Origin: Chromera velia
Taxonomy: Eukaryota > Sar > Chromeraceae
NCBI GenBank assembly: GCA_018398765.1
Contig: JAHBMJ010000418.1
Span: 9,957 to 48,645 of the forward strand
Direction of reading: 5' to 3'
Length of the DNA stretch: 38,689 bases
Part shown: positions 10,649-19,376 of the stretch, one piece after another
How the letters are laid out: every line of letters starts with the position of its first letter
Numbering within the stretch: position 1 is the stretch's first letter
Translations under genes and position numbers: made by a program
Notes under the pieces: generated by a model
What the model saw: only the letters and a program-made list of their open reading frames with translations
What the model was told of the DNA's origin: nothing
Databases searched by the model: none

Positions 10649-12645
10649 GTACATTCCTTCTTTGTATTCTAATACTTTCTTTGGATCAATACGGAGCAGT
10701 CTGAGCATTCTCTGCTGTGCTGCTGCCTCAAAAAGTTCTCTTTTGTCTTTTGATTCATTTCGCAGCTCGGCAAGAAGCTCCACATACTCAGGTGGGAAGG
10801 CAGGTCCTCCTGCCTCAGTAAGTGAGACCAGGTAACGTAGAGGGTGATTCGGGTGGCGTTGAAAGAGACAGAAAAAAGGAGAGATTCCCGTGCTTGTATG
10901 CACTGCTGAGTTGTGAGCAAAGGCAGCAAATGGCAGGAAGTCCGTCCAGTTCTTTTGATTTTTGTCTATGTAGCAAGAAAGAACAAACTTCATGTCCTTA
11001 TGAAAACGCTCCAACCTCCCGTTTGTTTGAGGGTGGTAGCTTGTCGTCTTTTCTTTGTCTGTCCCCACCAGGTGACACACTGCTTCCGTGATTTGTGCCA
11101 ACATATTGCTTCCCTGATCGGAAAGAAGTCTGATTGGCCTTCCGTATCTGCAGAGGATCTTTCGGACTAGACTCCGGGCGATGGTGTTTGCCTTGGCGTC
11201 GGGGACGGCGTCAACTTTTACCCATCTGCTCGTCAAGTCCATGTAAGTGATCGCATATCGCATGCCGTCTCTACTACGAGTGAAAGGACCCGTGACGTCG
11301 ATAGCCCATGAGGAGAGAGGTTCGACGTCCGAGAAGTTCTGGACCATAAATCCTTCTTGCTGTTTTCTTCTTTTCTTCTCTTGGCACTTCCGGCAGGACT
11401 TAATGTGCTTTTTGATGTCTGTGATCATGGACGGCCAAAAGAAGTAGTGTGAGATGTTCTGGATGCAACGGTTCACCCCTGGGTGCCCCTGTAGTTTACA
11501 TTCATGAAATTCAGTCAAGACTTTCTCTTTCAATCCTTTTGGTACCACCAAGAGGAACCTTGTCCCCTTTTCGTGCCTGTTTGCCGGAGGAAGCAGGCGG
11601 AAGAGTATGTCTTCGTGCAATACATAAAGAGGGGACTGCCCGAGAANGTACATTCCTTCTTTGTATTCTAATACTTTCTTTGGATCAATACGGAGCAGTC
11701 TGAGCATTCTCTGCTGTGCTGCTGCCTCAAAAAGTTCTCTTTTGTCTTTTGATTCATTTCGCAGCTCGGCAAGAAGCTCCACATACTCAGGTGGGAAGGC
11801 AGGTCCTCCTGCCTCAGTAAGTGAGACCAGGTAACGTAGAGGGTGATTCGGGTGGCGTTGAAAGAGACAGAAAAAAGGAGAGATTCCCGTGCTTGTATGC
11901 ACTGCTGAGTTGTGAGCAAAGGCAGCAAATGGCAGGAAGTCCGTCCAGTTCTTTTGATTTTTGTCTATGTAGCAAGAAAGAACAAACTTCATGTCCTTAT
12001 GAAAACGCTCCAACCTCCCGTTTGTTTGAGGGTGGTAGCTTGTCGTCTTTTCTTTGTCTGTCCCCACCAGGTGACACACTGCTTCCGTGATTTGTGCCAA
12101 CATATTGCTTCCCTGATCGGAAAGAAGTCTGATTGGCCTTCCGTATCTGCAGAGGATCTTTCGGACTAGACTCCGGGCGATGGTGTTTGCCTTGGCGTCG
12201 GGGACGGCGTCAACTTTTACCCATCTGCTCGTCAAGTCCATGTAAGTGATCGCATATCGCATGCCGTCTCTACTACGAGTGAAAGGACCCGTGACGTCGA
12301 TAGCCCATGAGGAGAGAGGTTCGACGTCCGAGAAGTTCTGGACCATAAATCCTTCTTGCTGTTTTCTTCTTTTCTTCTCTTGGCACTTCCGGCAGGACTT
12401 AATGTGCTTTTTGATGTCTGTGATCATGGACGGCCAAAAGAAGTAGTGTGAGATGTTCTGGATGCAACGGTTCACCCCTGGGTGCCCCTGTAGTTTACAT
12501 TCATGAAATTCAGTCAAGACTTTCTCTTTCAATCCTTTTGGTACCACCAAGAGGAACCTTGTCCCCTTTTCGTGCCTGTTTGCCGGAGGAAGCAGGCGGA
12601 AGAGTATGTCTTCGTGCAATACATAAAGAGGGGACTGCCCGAGAA
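10649..12645. repeat. 998-bp exact direct duplication around a single N (likely assembly artefact)
   Basis: Bases 10649-11646 recur at 11648-12645 with an offset of 999, separated only by the ambiguous base at 11647. All translated frames of the two copies agree. The left flank of the second copy and the right flank of the first copy are absent, as expected if two overlapping contig ends were laid end to end with one N instead of being merged. Confidence 0.9.
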
Positions 12646-13525
12646 TGCGTGTTCTCTCTTGACTGGTCAAGTCGGTTTTAAATTCTCCGTATTTCAAAAA
12701 TTCAGTCATGTGTCGAGTCTCTAGGTCTTCTTGTTGTACTTTTCTTATTTCAGCGGGTGTGAAAGGGTCAGGTATCTCAATGGATGGTTTGGTGTTTTCC
12801 TTCTTTTTCTCATTCTTTTCTTTCCCCTCCTCTTCCTCTACTTTCTTTCTCCTTCCTCCTACTGCAGTCACGACGAGGGAGTGGCCCGTCTGTTCGTCGG
12901 GTACTGTAGGAGGAAAATTGTCGTGGACGAATGGAGGTCGGCTCAGGCTATCTGCGTCTGCGTTGGATTTTCCTGGTTTGTGTTTGATCTCGTATTCGTA
13001 CATGGATAGAGCGATCGACCAGCGATGAAGTCTTCCGTTTGTGTTCCTCTGCTTTTTTATGTACTCTAACGCCTTGCAGTCTGTCCATGCTGTGAAGGAT
13101 CGGCCGTACAGGTATTTTTTGAACCGATTTGTCACCATCCAATAGAAAGCGAACCCCTCTTTTTCTGTTGCTCCCTATTTTTGTTCTGTCTCTGTCAGTT
13201 TTCTTGAAGCGTACTGAATGACTTTTCCCCTCTGATTCTCGTCTAGTTAACAGAGAATGCCAGAAATCGCTTCCCCGCTTGCATCTGTCTTGAGTATGAA
13301 CGATTTATTTAGATCTGGGTGTGTCAGGACGGGTCTTGTCGAAAGGGCATCTTTCAATCTCTGCCATGCTGTCTCCTGTGGTTGTTCCCAAGTGAAGATA
13401 CTGTCTGTCTTCAGGAGAGCTAAGAGCGGCTCTGCAATGTTCGAGAATCGCTCGATGTATCGTCTGTAAAAAGAGCATATGCCAAGAGAGCTCTTGATTT
13501 GTTTGATGGTTTTTGGTCTCTCACT

Positions 13526-13567
13526 GTTCGTAAATGAGTAAGACAGCAACGGGGTCAAAGGGGCCAT
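13526..13567 (-). repeat. single inverted copy of the 42-bp minisatellite unit
   Basis: The reverse complement of this stretch matches the unit at 13975-14016 except for two T/C differences, and the match runs a few bases further (gaacagt). It sits exactly where the pol reading begins to match the RT family, so the broken pol end was joined to a minisatellite unit in reverse. Confidence 0.75.
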
Positions 13568-13750
13568 ATATAAACGGCGGTGAGCTGGCGGTGTTTTCTT
13601 TTTCCGTTGAGAGGAGTGACTTTGGGATCATCACACCTGCATGTACCACTCTGTTTCTGTCTCAGAGTCTCCATCCACTCTGACAGATGCAAATTTGCTG
13701 GTTGCAGGACCGCGCAGGACCGCCGCCTGGAGAACAATCTCGGCATGCAG

Positions 13751-14096
13751 AAGGCAATGCATTTGGACTGCAACGAATGCGAAAACAACGCGAGCAACCC
13801 GCTCATATGGCCCCTTTGATCCCGTTGCTGTCTTACTCATTTATGCTTATGGCCCCTTTGATCCCGTTGCTGTCTTAGTCATGTATGCTTATGGCCCCTT
13901 TGATCCCGTTGCTGTCTTAGTCATGTATGCTTGTGGCCCCTTTGATCCCGTTGCTGTCTCAGTCATGTATGCTTATGGCCCCTTTGATCCCGTTGCTGTC
14001 TTACTCATTTATGAACAGTCTGAGAAAACAGGGAAGTGTGTGTGTGTGTGTAAAAGGCAATGCCTTTGGACTGCAACGAATGCGGAAACAACGCGA
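13751..14096. repeat. direct repeat flanking the minisatellite
   Basis: About 43 bases beginning AAGGCAATGC and containing TTTGGACTGCAACGAATGCG occur at 13751-13793 and 14054-14096 with two or three differences. They enclose the minisatellite array, so the array either expanded inside a duplicated segment or was inserted between the copies. Confidence 0.7.
13807..14016. repeat. 42-bp minisatellite, five head-to-tail units
   Basis: Units start at 13807, 13849, 13891, 13933 and 13975, each beginning RTGGCCCCTTTGATCCCG and differing by only a few bases. Because 42 is a multiple of three, open frames cross the whole array and encode a 14-residue repeat containing YGPFDPVAV. I treat this as a by-product, not as evidence for a gene. 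Confidence 0.9.
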
Positions 14097-14500
14097 TCAA
14101 GGAGATGATTGAGGAAACTTTTCCTTAATTTCTTTACGAAAGCTCCTTGTTGTTTCTTCCTCTTCCCCTTTTTCCATGCTCAATCGTTTCCCTCTTCCAT
14201 GGCCTGGCTTGCGTTATATCGGTGTGGCCTTTCACGAGTGCGGCGATTCCCTGGGAGGACCTCTCCTTGGTTTTGTTTCTTTCTCAACTGTTGCTCTTTT
14301 CTTGTTCTTTCTGGCTATGTCCCCTTGATCGGCCGCGCCCATGCAACCCTCATGCAATCATCAATGCGTCCGTCCGTCCGTCTACGCTGCATGCACGCAC
14401 GTGGTGGAAAGAATCTGATCGATTTCTCGAACCACACACATCTCATAGATCTGAAGCAAATCAGTGGACCCTACCTACAACTCGCAAAGTCATGTCCTCC

Positions 14501-14574
14501 GTCCCAAAGCGACACAAAGCGACTGCCAGTGACCGACGTCCCAAAGCGACACAAAGCGACTTCCAGTGACTGAC
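14501..14574. repeat. 37-bp tandem duplication
   Basis: Two adjacent 37-base units (14501-14537 and 14538-14574) begin GTCCCAAAGCGACACAAAGC and differ at two positions. They lie about 60 bases before the signal-peptide exon at 14638. The rest of 14110-14637 holds no gene I can support. Confidence 0.75.
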
Positions 14575-14637
14575 GCAGACTCGGAAGCGTTTCGCAATTT
14601 CTTTCTTTACCTATCGTAATTTTCAGCTTTTAAAAAC

Positions 14638-14763
14638 ATGAGGTGTATCTTTTTGGCATTGGTGCTTTTGTTTGCTGGGGCTCTCGCCGTGAAGCGAAGC
14701 AAATCAGAGCCTTGGAACGTCAACAAGGCTGCGGAACGGAGAGCAGGCTCTTTGAACGAGTAA
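14638..14763 (+). CDS. signal-peptide exon or 41-aa secreted micropeptide, copy A
   Basis: ATG 14638 to TAA 14761-14763 encodes 41 residues: MRC, a 14-residue hydrophobic core ending GALA (signal peptide with an AxA-type cleavage site), then KRSKSEPWN and a short polar tail. The stop overlaps a splice donor: the last codon reads GA|GTAAGC, so splicing after 14759 would remove the stop and join to the acceptor at 14839. A second copy of the same exact length lies at 27541-27666. The hydrophobic core has changed with conservative replacements, while KRSxSEPWNxxKA is kept, which suggests selection on the protein. I do not recognise the family. Confidence 0.6.
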   Translation: MRCIFLALVLLFAGALAVKRSKSEPWNVNKAAERRAGSLNE

Positions 14764-14839
14764 GCGAAGGCGATTATAAGCGTAGAGAGGAATCAAAGTG
14801 ACTGACCTCGTTGCTCTGTTCAATCCTTCTAATGCATAG

Positions 14840-15361
14840 ACCCCCATCAGCGGAGAACGCATATTTGTTTCTCGAGATTCCATGCAGTACTCTGCTTTGC
14901 GAGGCTGCAGGAAGCCTAAGGAAGACCCAAAAAAGCAGTATATAGTTGCATGCGTTCTTGATCCAGGGGACGATGCATGGAGTGGCATTGATGACCAACT
15001 CAGGCTCTATAGAGAACTGCAGTCCCTCATTCATGCATCTGCACAAATCCCTGAGCAAAAGAGCAGAGGTACAACATCCCTATCAGCATCCCTGACGAGG
15101 AGCAGACTGTCGAAGCGATTTGCATCACGGGTGGGCCCTCGCATTGGCAGAGTCTGATGAGGAATATGAAGGAAAAAGATGGCTGCGAGATCGAAATGGA
15201 GTTTCATGCAGAGGAGGATGGGAATCTTCCCTCGACTTGAGGCCCAGGATGGAAACTTCTCTTCTGCATGCGACTATAAAGTGACTGATGGACAGCTGAA
15301 GAAGGCAGGGGTAGACGTTCTCCTTGCAGTGTACCTGTTCTTCCTTCAATCTCTTCCGTAG
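14840..15361 (+). pseudogene. coding segment downstream of copy A, three frameshifts
   Basis: After the acceptor at 14839 the spliced frame reads PPSAENAYLFLEIPCSTLL and breaks near 14925. It resumes one base back (DPKKQYIVACVLDPGDDAW) to about 15058, shifts back one base again (EEQTVEAICITGGPSHWQS) to the stop at 15238-15240, then moves to another frame (YKVTDGQLKKAGVDVLLAV) to 15361. Each piece is strongly protein-like, and together they suggest one protein of about 165 residues following the signal peptide. The first two shifts each look like one base missing from an AGGAAG and an AAAA run. No family recognised. Confidence 0.45.
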
Positions 15362-15628
15362 GGGGGGATGGGCGCGACCCGATACTCTGCGTGAAGGTCC
15401 GAAATTTTACGCATGCAAGCTTCGGTCCATTGTCAAAACGACAATGAACTTCCACCTGCTTTTTTGTGCATGGTGGCAGATATTGATACGCTGTTTGGCT
15501 TTTTCTCTCTCTTTGACTGTTTGTATCCATGTCTGTGTTTTCACGTGTGTACATATGCGTCTGTCGGTGTTTGCGCTTTTCCAATCAATAAGTATCGGTT
15601 GGTATCGGTTCGTAATGCTTTACTGCAG

Positions 15629-16114
15629 GCGGAGGGGAGATGAAGAGGGCCTAGTGCTCACAAGGAAGACGAAAGCCAAAATCATGGCAGTCTCTAGCTC
15701 CCTCCCAGGCACACCCTGCTGTTCGGGAGCGAAGCGGAGCGGGGTGTATCACGCTCATATCTTTCAGGCAATTAAGATGAGACAGCTTTCCGTGGAGCCG
15801 TTCGGCGTCCTGGCTGTCAGCCAGGTCTCGAGCCAGTGCGATGAAACAGATATTCTCGAGAGAGAAGATTTTGCAATGAACATCTTGAACACCCTTGCCC
15901 AGGGGTTCGGATGGGTGAAGCAGCCGAACGCGGGGAGGACACTGTCATAGTCTGTGACCTACGTACGTGCCAAGCCTTGCATGCGAACGCAGGAGACAAC
16001 AAGGCCAAGGCAACGAACACGAAACGAGATAGAAAACATCCTGACTTATACCGAGTGGTGACTGCTTGGTTGCTTCTTCTTCACTCCACGAGTGCCATGC
16101 CAGGCTCCTGTTGA
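15629..16114 (+). pseudogene. exon-like segment, one frameshift, unknown protein
   Basis: An acceptor tactgcag (to 15628) precedes a frame ending at 15950 that reads MRQLSVEPFGVLAVSQVSSQ and FAMNILNTLAQGFGW. Near 15933, at GCGGGGAGG, the reading moves back one base to VIVCDLRTCQALHANAGDN and RDRKHPDLYRVV, and stops at 16114. One more G in the run would restore one frame. Function unknown; the segment continues the plus-strand coding tract. Confidence 0.4.
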
Positions 16115-16462
16115 GACGTCGCTGGTTGCGTTCGTGCATGCCGTACGTTGGGGTTTACATGGGGGCGAAAGAAGTGAGAGACCCCAGATTGGATTGGAAG
16201 GGCCCGGTGGTGGTGGCGGGACGTTTGACTGATCGGGGGGGGGGGGCTTTGATGCAGTCGGAAGGCCGGTCTTCGCTCAGAGTATGCCGATATATGACCG
16301 GTCTGTGTGGTAGGGCAGCCTGAGGGAGTGCCCCTGGGAATGCTCCTGCCGTGCACTTCTCCTTGAGGTTTTGTATGTACAGGCGTAACGTTCTACGGTT
16401 GTCGACGTTGCTAATCTTAGTTGACCGTTTACGTGCGCTGTCCGATTTCACCTTGGATGCAG

Positions 16463-16576
16463 GCAAGCAGACCCCCAAATCAACATTCTGAACGTGAACA
16501 GAACTTCACGAAAACGGAAGGGTCAGTTCCGAATGCATTCAGAATATGTCGGCTTCGTGTTGTTTCTCTGTTTGTG
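16463..16576 (+). other. exon-like segment, unknown
   Basis: After the acceptor ggatgcag (to 16462) an open frame reads DPQINILNVNRTSRKRKGQF, then MHSEYVGF, to a TGA near 16577. It is short, basic and unrecognised. The part 16115-16460 has a weaker Gly-rich frame with a 13-base G-run near 16236. Confidence 0.25.
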
Positions 16577-16968
16577 GTGACTGTCTTATTTTCTGCTCTC
16601 TCATACACGGTCACCGTGATTTCCAACCTCTTCACTGAGTTTTTTTTCGATCAGTGGCAGCTGTGACGCTTGCATGCAGTATTTAGTGAAAAGAGTTTAT
16701 TCCCGATCGAGATTCTTGATCTTCCGTTGCAAAAATTAATTTGCCAAGCGGCGGTTTTTCGTCGGCGGTTGCATCAATTTCTGAAGTTGCGTCTGTCTTC
16801 TGCACTGCAGATCCGTAAGTCCCCGTCCTTCCGCTTGGAAGGGCAAAAGGGACCCTCGATCCGGGCACGACGTGGCATCAGCCACGAAAGCACGTACTTG
16901 TGGCCCTGTGCCAGAAGGAACCAACGTGCTTGCACGTTGGAATTTCCTTCCGTACAAGAGGGAAGTGG

Positions 16969-17265
16969 AGGAACTTCGCGTACAGGAAAGAAAAGAACTA
17001 CAGGGAGTTGGAGAAGGGAGAGAAGAACGGGGACCTCGCGCCAGTGACCCCGCCGGAGGACCCCTCCATGCCGGGGCCCTCCAGTGTGCCTGCCGCTCCC
17101 CCTGGATCTGCTCATGAGATCCAGGGAGAGGCGAAGGGGGGAAAGAAAAGGAAAGGAGAGGCAGCAGAGGACTCCTCTCCCCTTCATGACATGTGCGTGT
17201 GGGGCCTGTACGACCCCGCGGAATTCGGCCTCATCCTCGACGTGACAGGGCACCCGTTTTTCTTG
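16969..17265 (+). other. exon-like segment with charged linker, unknown
   Basis: A clean plus-strand frame of about 100 codons: a charged start (EKNYRELEKG), a Pro-rich linker, a Lys/Glu-rich stretch, then the ordered CVWGLYDPAEFGLILDVTG. It ends at a weak donor gtcagt (17266). The protein could start further upstream in another frame (16812 on). No domain recognised. 17266-17636 looks like intron. Confidence 0.4.
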
Positions 17266-17636
17266 GTCAGTCCAATAGATTGGTTTTGACATTTTGTTTG
17301 GTTAGCATGAGATACCATGAGGCTGAAAACTGGAGGCAGACGGGACGGGAAAAGGAGCCTTAGGGATGCAGAAGCAGAGAAATGCAGAGAAGTTCTCCGC
17401 AGTCCGATCGTCTTTCGCGACTATATGCCTCAAAGTGAGTTCGTCTGACAGAGGGTCAAGTACAGCGATACTATAGTAGCTGCGGTACGGGCTATAGTAC
17501 AAGCACAGGCCTGACAGTGTGCTTCACAGGCATAGCCTTCCCTGTCCTGCTATATAGAAGAAAAGAAAGACATTGAACGTTCCAAGGCTGGGCATTCTAA
17601 CATCACATCCTGATTGACGACCAGATCGACCTGCCA

Positions 17637-18006
17637 GTGCATGGAAGGGAACTACGCTCGTTCCATTCAGAAATACTTCGGCACCGCAATTCCCTGCCAA
17701 GACAAATGCAAAAAGGTAAGCAAAGGTGTTCTACTTGTGGATTTGCTGTTTTTTTAGTATTTGCATCTATGAAAGTTGTTTTGACTTGTACATGTCGTGT
17801 CTGAATGCAGGAGATTGTCGGAATCGCGTTCGTCAACCCTGATACGCCGGAGACGCATGGAGGGAAGTATTTCGTGAACTGCCTGACTCTCAGCGAGTAC
17901 GCCAATCGGAAGCACAACGTCTGTGGTGGCGCTCAGTGGACTCAACTGATGAACGCCAAGATCATCTGTGCCCTGAACGTTCTTTTCCTGTTTCCTCTGT
18001 ACACCA
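17637..18006 (+). other. two exon-like segments with a clear GT-AG intron
   Basis: Exon one (about 17637-17715) reads ARSIQKYFGTAIPCQDKCKK and ends at donor gtaagc. The intron is 17716-17810, ending ctgaatgcag. Exon two from 17811 continues in phase 0 with EIVGIAFVNPDTPETHGGKY, then VCGGAQWTQLMNAKI, to about 18000. The splice sites and the matching frame make this one of the better-supported gene pieces in the tract. Several Cys residues suggest a metal-binding or disulphide protein; the family is unknown. Confidence 0.5.
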
Positions 18007-18059
18007 GGTCCTCCCGTTCCCCCCTAATGGGTTTTCCTTTTCAAAGCACCACAAAAGCA

Positions 18060-18268
18060 TCCCCCCATTTCAAAGAGAGACAAAGAAGAAAAGACGTGAG
18101 TGGGCAAAAGAAACGAAGGCATACAACTGGGCATGGAACAAACTTGTTTTCACTGATGAGTCTGCATTTCTTTTGGGCATTCAGAAGCATTCAGGCACGA
18201 AACGGATGGCTGTGATCCTTAAACTTTCAAAAAAAAGGAGGCGACACAGGGTTTCGCGTAGATCGTAG
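18060..18268 (+). mobile_element. Tc1/mariner-like transposase fragment
   Basis: One frame reads KKRREWAKETKAYNWAWNKL, then VFTDESAFLLG. The order basic-WAxE...W.KLVFTDES is the usual neighbourhood of the second catalytic Asp in Tc1/mariner (DDE) transposases. Nothing convincing of the first Asp domain, the last Asp/Glu or the terminal repeats is seen, so at most this is a short relic. It is short, and the match is by motif only. Confidence 0.4.
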
Positions 18269-18447
18269 AAAAGCGCGAGGAGAAGATCTTATCACAAACC
18301 GTTGTCTTGCTTCGGCAGAAGCGTACGAAATGCAGAGACGTTTGAAGCTGTTGTAAATAAGCGAAAGGCTGTACAAAGAGAGAAGAAGAAGCTTCGAATA
18401 ACTGACCTGTCTGTGACTCCTTTATTCATTGCAAAAAGCAACACTTT

Positions 18448-18836
18448 ATGTCAAAACTCCTTCAAGTCAACTCACGTCTCACATTTGCGCTTATTGAAAG
18501 ATGCTCCAATTTCCGCCCTCTTGTGGAAGAACCCTGGGGCGAGACTTTCACTGAAGACGACCTCGCGCTTTTGCGGGAAGGATCCTATGAGCCGATGCAT
18601 GAGCAGAACAAAGTTGACCAAGCAACGTCAGAATGTTCGATTGTGAAAAAGGGCCGGGCGTGCCCCGTGATGGAGGGGAGGGGGGGGACACGATTGAGGT
18701 TCTTGCAATCCCCACCCGCCTCCAAGGTGGACAGTACACGTTCGAGGTCAAGACAAGCGAATTCGGCCGCTGGAGGATAATTCCATGTGTTCAATACAAA
18801 CCACCCACCTCCCGAGACAGGTGCCCAGAGATTTAA
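18448..18836 (+). pseudogene. coding segment with one frameshift, unknown
   Basis: Frame one reads NSRLTFALIERCSNFRPLVE, then ETFTEDDLALLREGSYEPMH. Near 18625 the reading moves back one base to DTIEVLAIPTRLQGGQYTFE and EFGRWRIIPCVQY and ends at 18836. The second part looks like a beta-rich domain. No family recognised. Weaker exon-like pieces follow at 18860-18990 and 19146-19263, the last with acceptor ttgttgcag and donor gtgagt. Confidence 0.4.
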
Positions 18837-19376
18837 AGCGACCCGAGGTTCAGAAAGATCCTCCTTGAGGTTTCCGAAACTTATGGCAGTTGCCGGGCGG
18901 GGGAGGCGCGTAGAGTTCAAACCGCTGTACAAAGCTGTTCCAAAGGCAGCGGGAAAGTCACTTACGTACGCGCAGGCCAGTGAGAAGGGGTGTGTAACTG
19001 TGTACACATGTGTTTGCATTTCATTTGTTGATCGGAGAGATCGGAGAGAATAGAAATCTGACAGAAAGCTCCCGTGAAAATTCAACTATATTTTACCTTT
19101 TCTTGCCTTTTCCCCGCGTATTTGCTTTACGTTGTTTTGTTGCAGCTCAAGTGCCCTCCCCAAGTGATTTTTGCTCAATTTTTTTTCATGTAACTGCGGC
19201 GTCTTCTGTTGCGTCCCTCCGGGCGGTGACACTGTGCGATCCTCAGGGGGTGCGATTGAAATGGTGAGTGCTTGTTGTTGATTGAGGCATGTAGATATGG
19301 TCAATTGATCGAATTGATCATGATTTGGATCGATGTTGATTCCCAAATATCAAATACGCATATCTTTTTTAAAAAG

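Larger units (their letters stand above)
10436..13567 (-). pseudogene. pol: Ty3-type retrotransposon pol remnant: RT end, RNase H, integrase
   Basis: Minus-strand polyprotein remnant. It opens with the RT thumb/connection (SSLGICSFYRRYIERFS, then TDAS), so the RT palm is lost upstream. RNase H follows (YASRKLT, ATEKEG, AWTDCKALEY, NADADSLSRPP). Integrase has the H-x6-H-x29-C-x2-C finger (about 12505-12385) and a D,D35E core: D at 12298 in AIDVTGP, D at 12118 in LLSDQGSN, E at 12010 in TNGRLERFH. A GPY-type end lies near 10600. Two stops interrupt the frame, TAA 13247-13249 and TAG 13175-13177, both inside RNase H. The integrase coding sequence is present twice because of the duplication at 10649-12645, so the 900-codon frame is artificially long by 333 codons. 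Order and motifs fix the family. The truncation and stops mean it is inactive. Confidence 0.9.

Noticed and set aside
10649-12645. A genuine double-integrase polyprotein
   Set aside because: The copies are identical to the base and meet at an N, as a failed contig merge would produce.
13807-14016. CRISPR array
   Set aside because: Units are directly adjacent with no unique spacers, and the setting is eukaryotic.
13641-14108. A 155-codon ORF encoding a 14-residue repeat
   Set aside because: It arises because the 42-bp minisatellite unit is a multiple of three; more than one frame is open and there is no gene signal outside the array.
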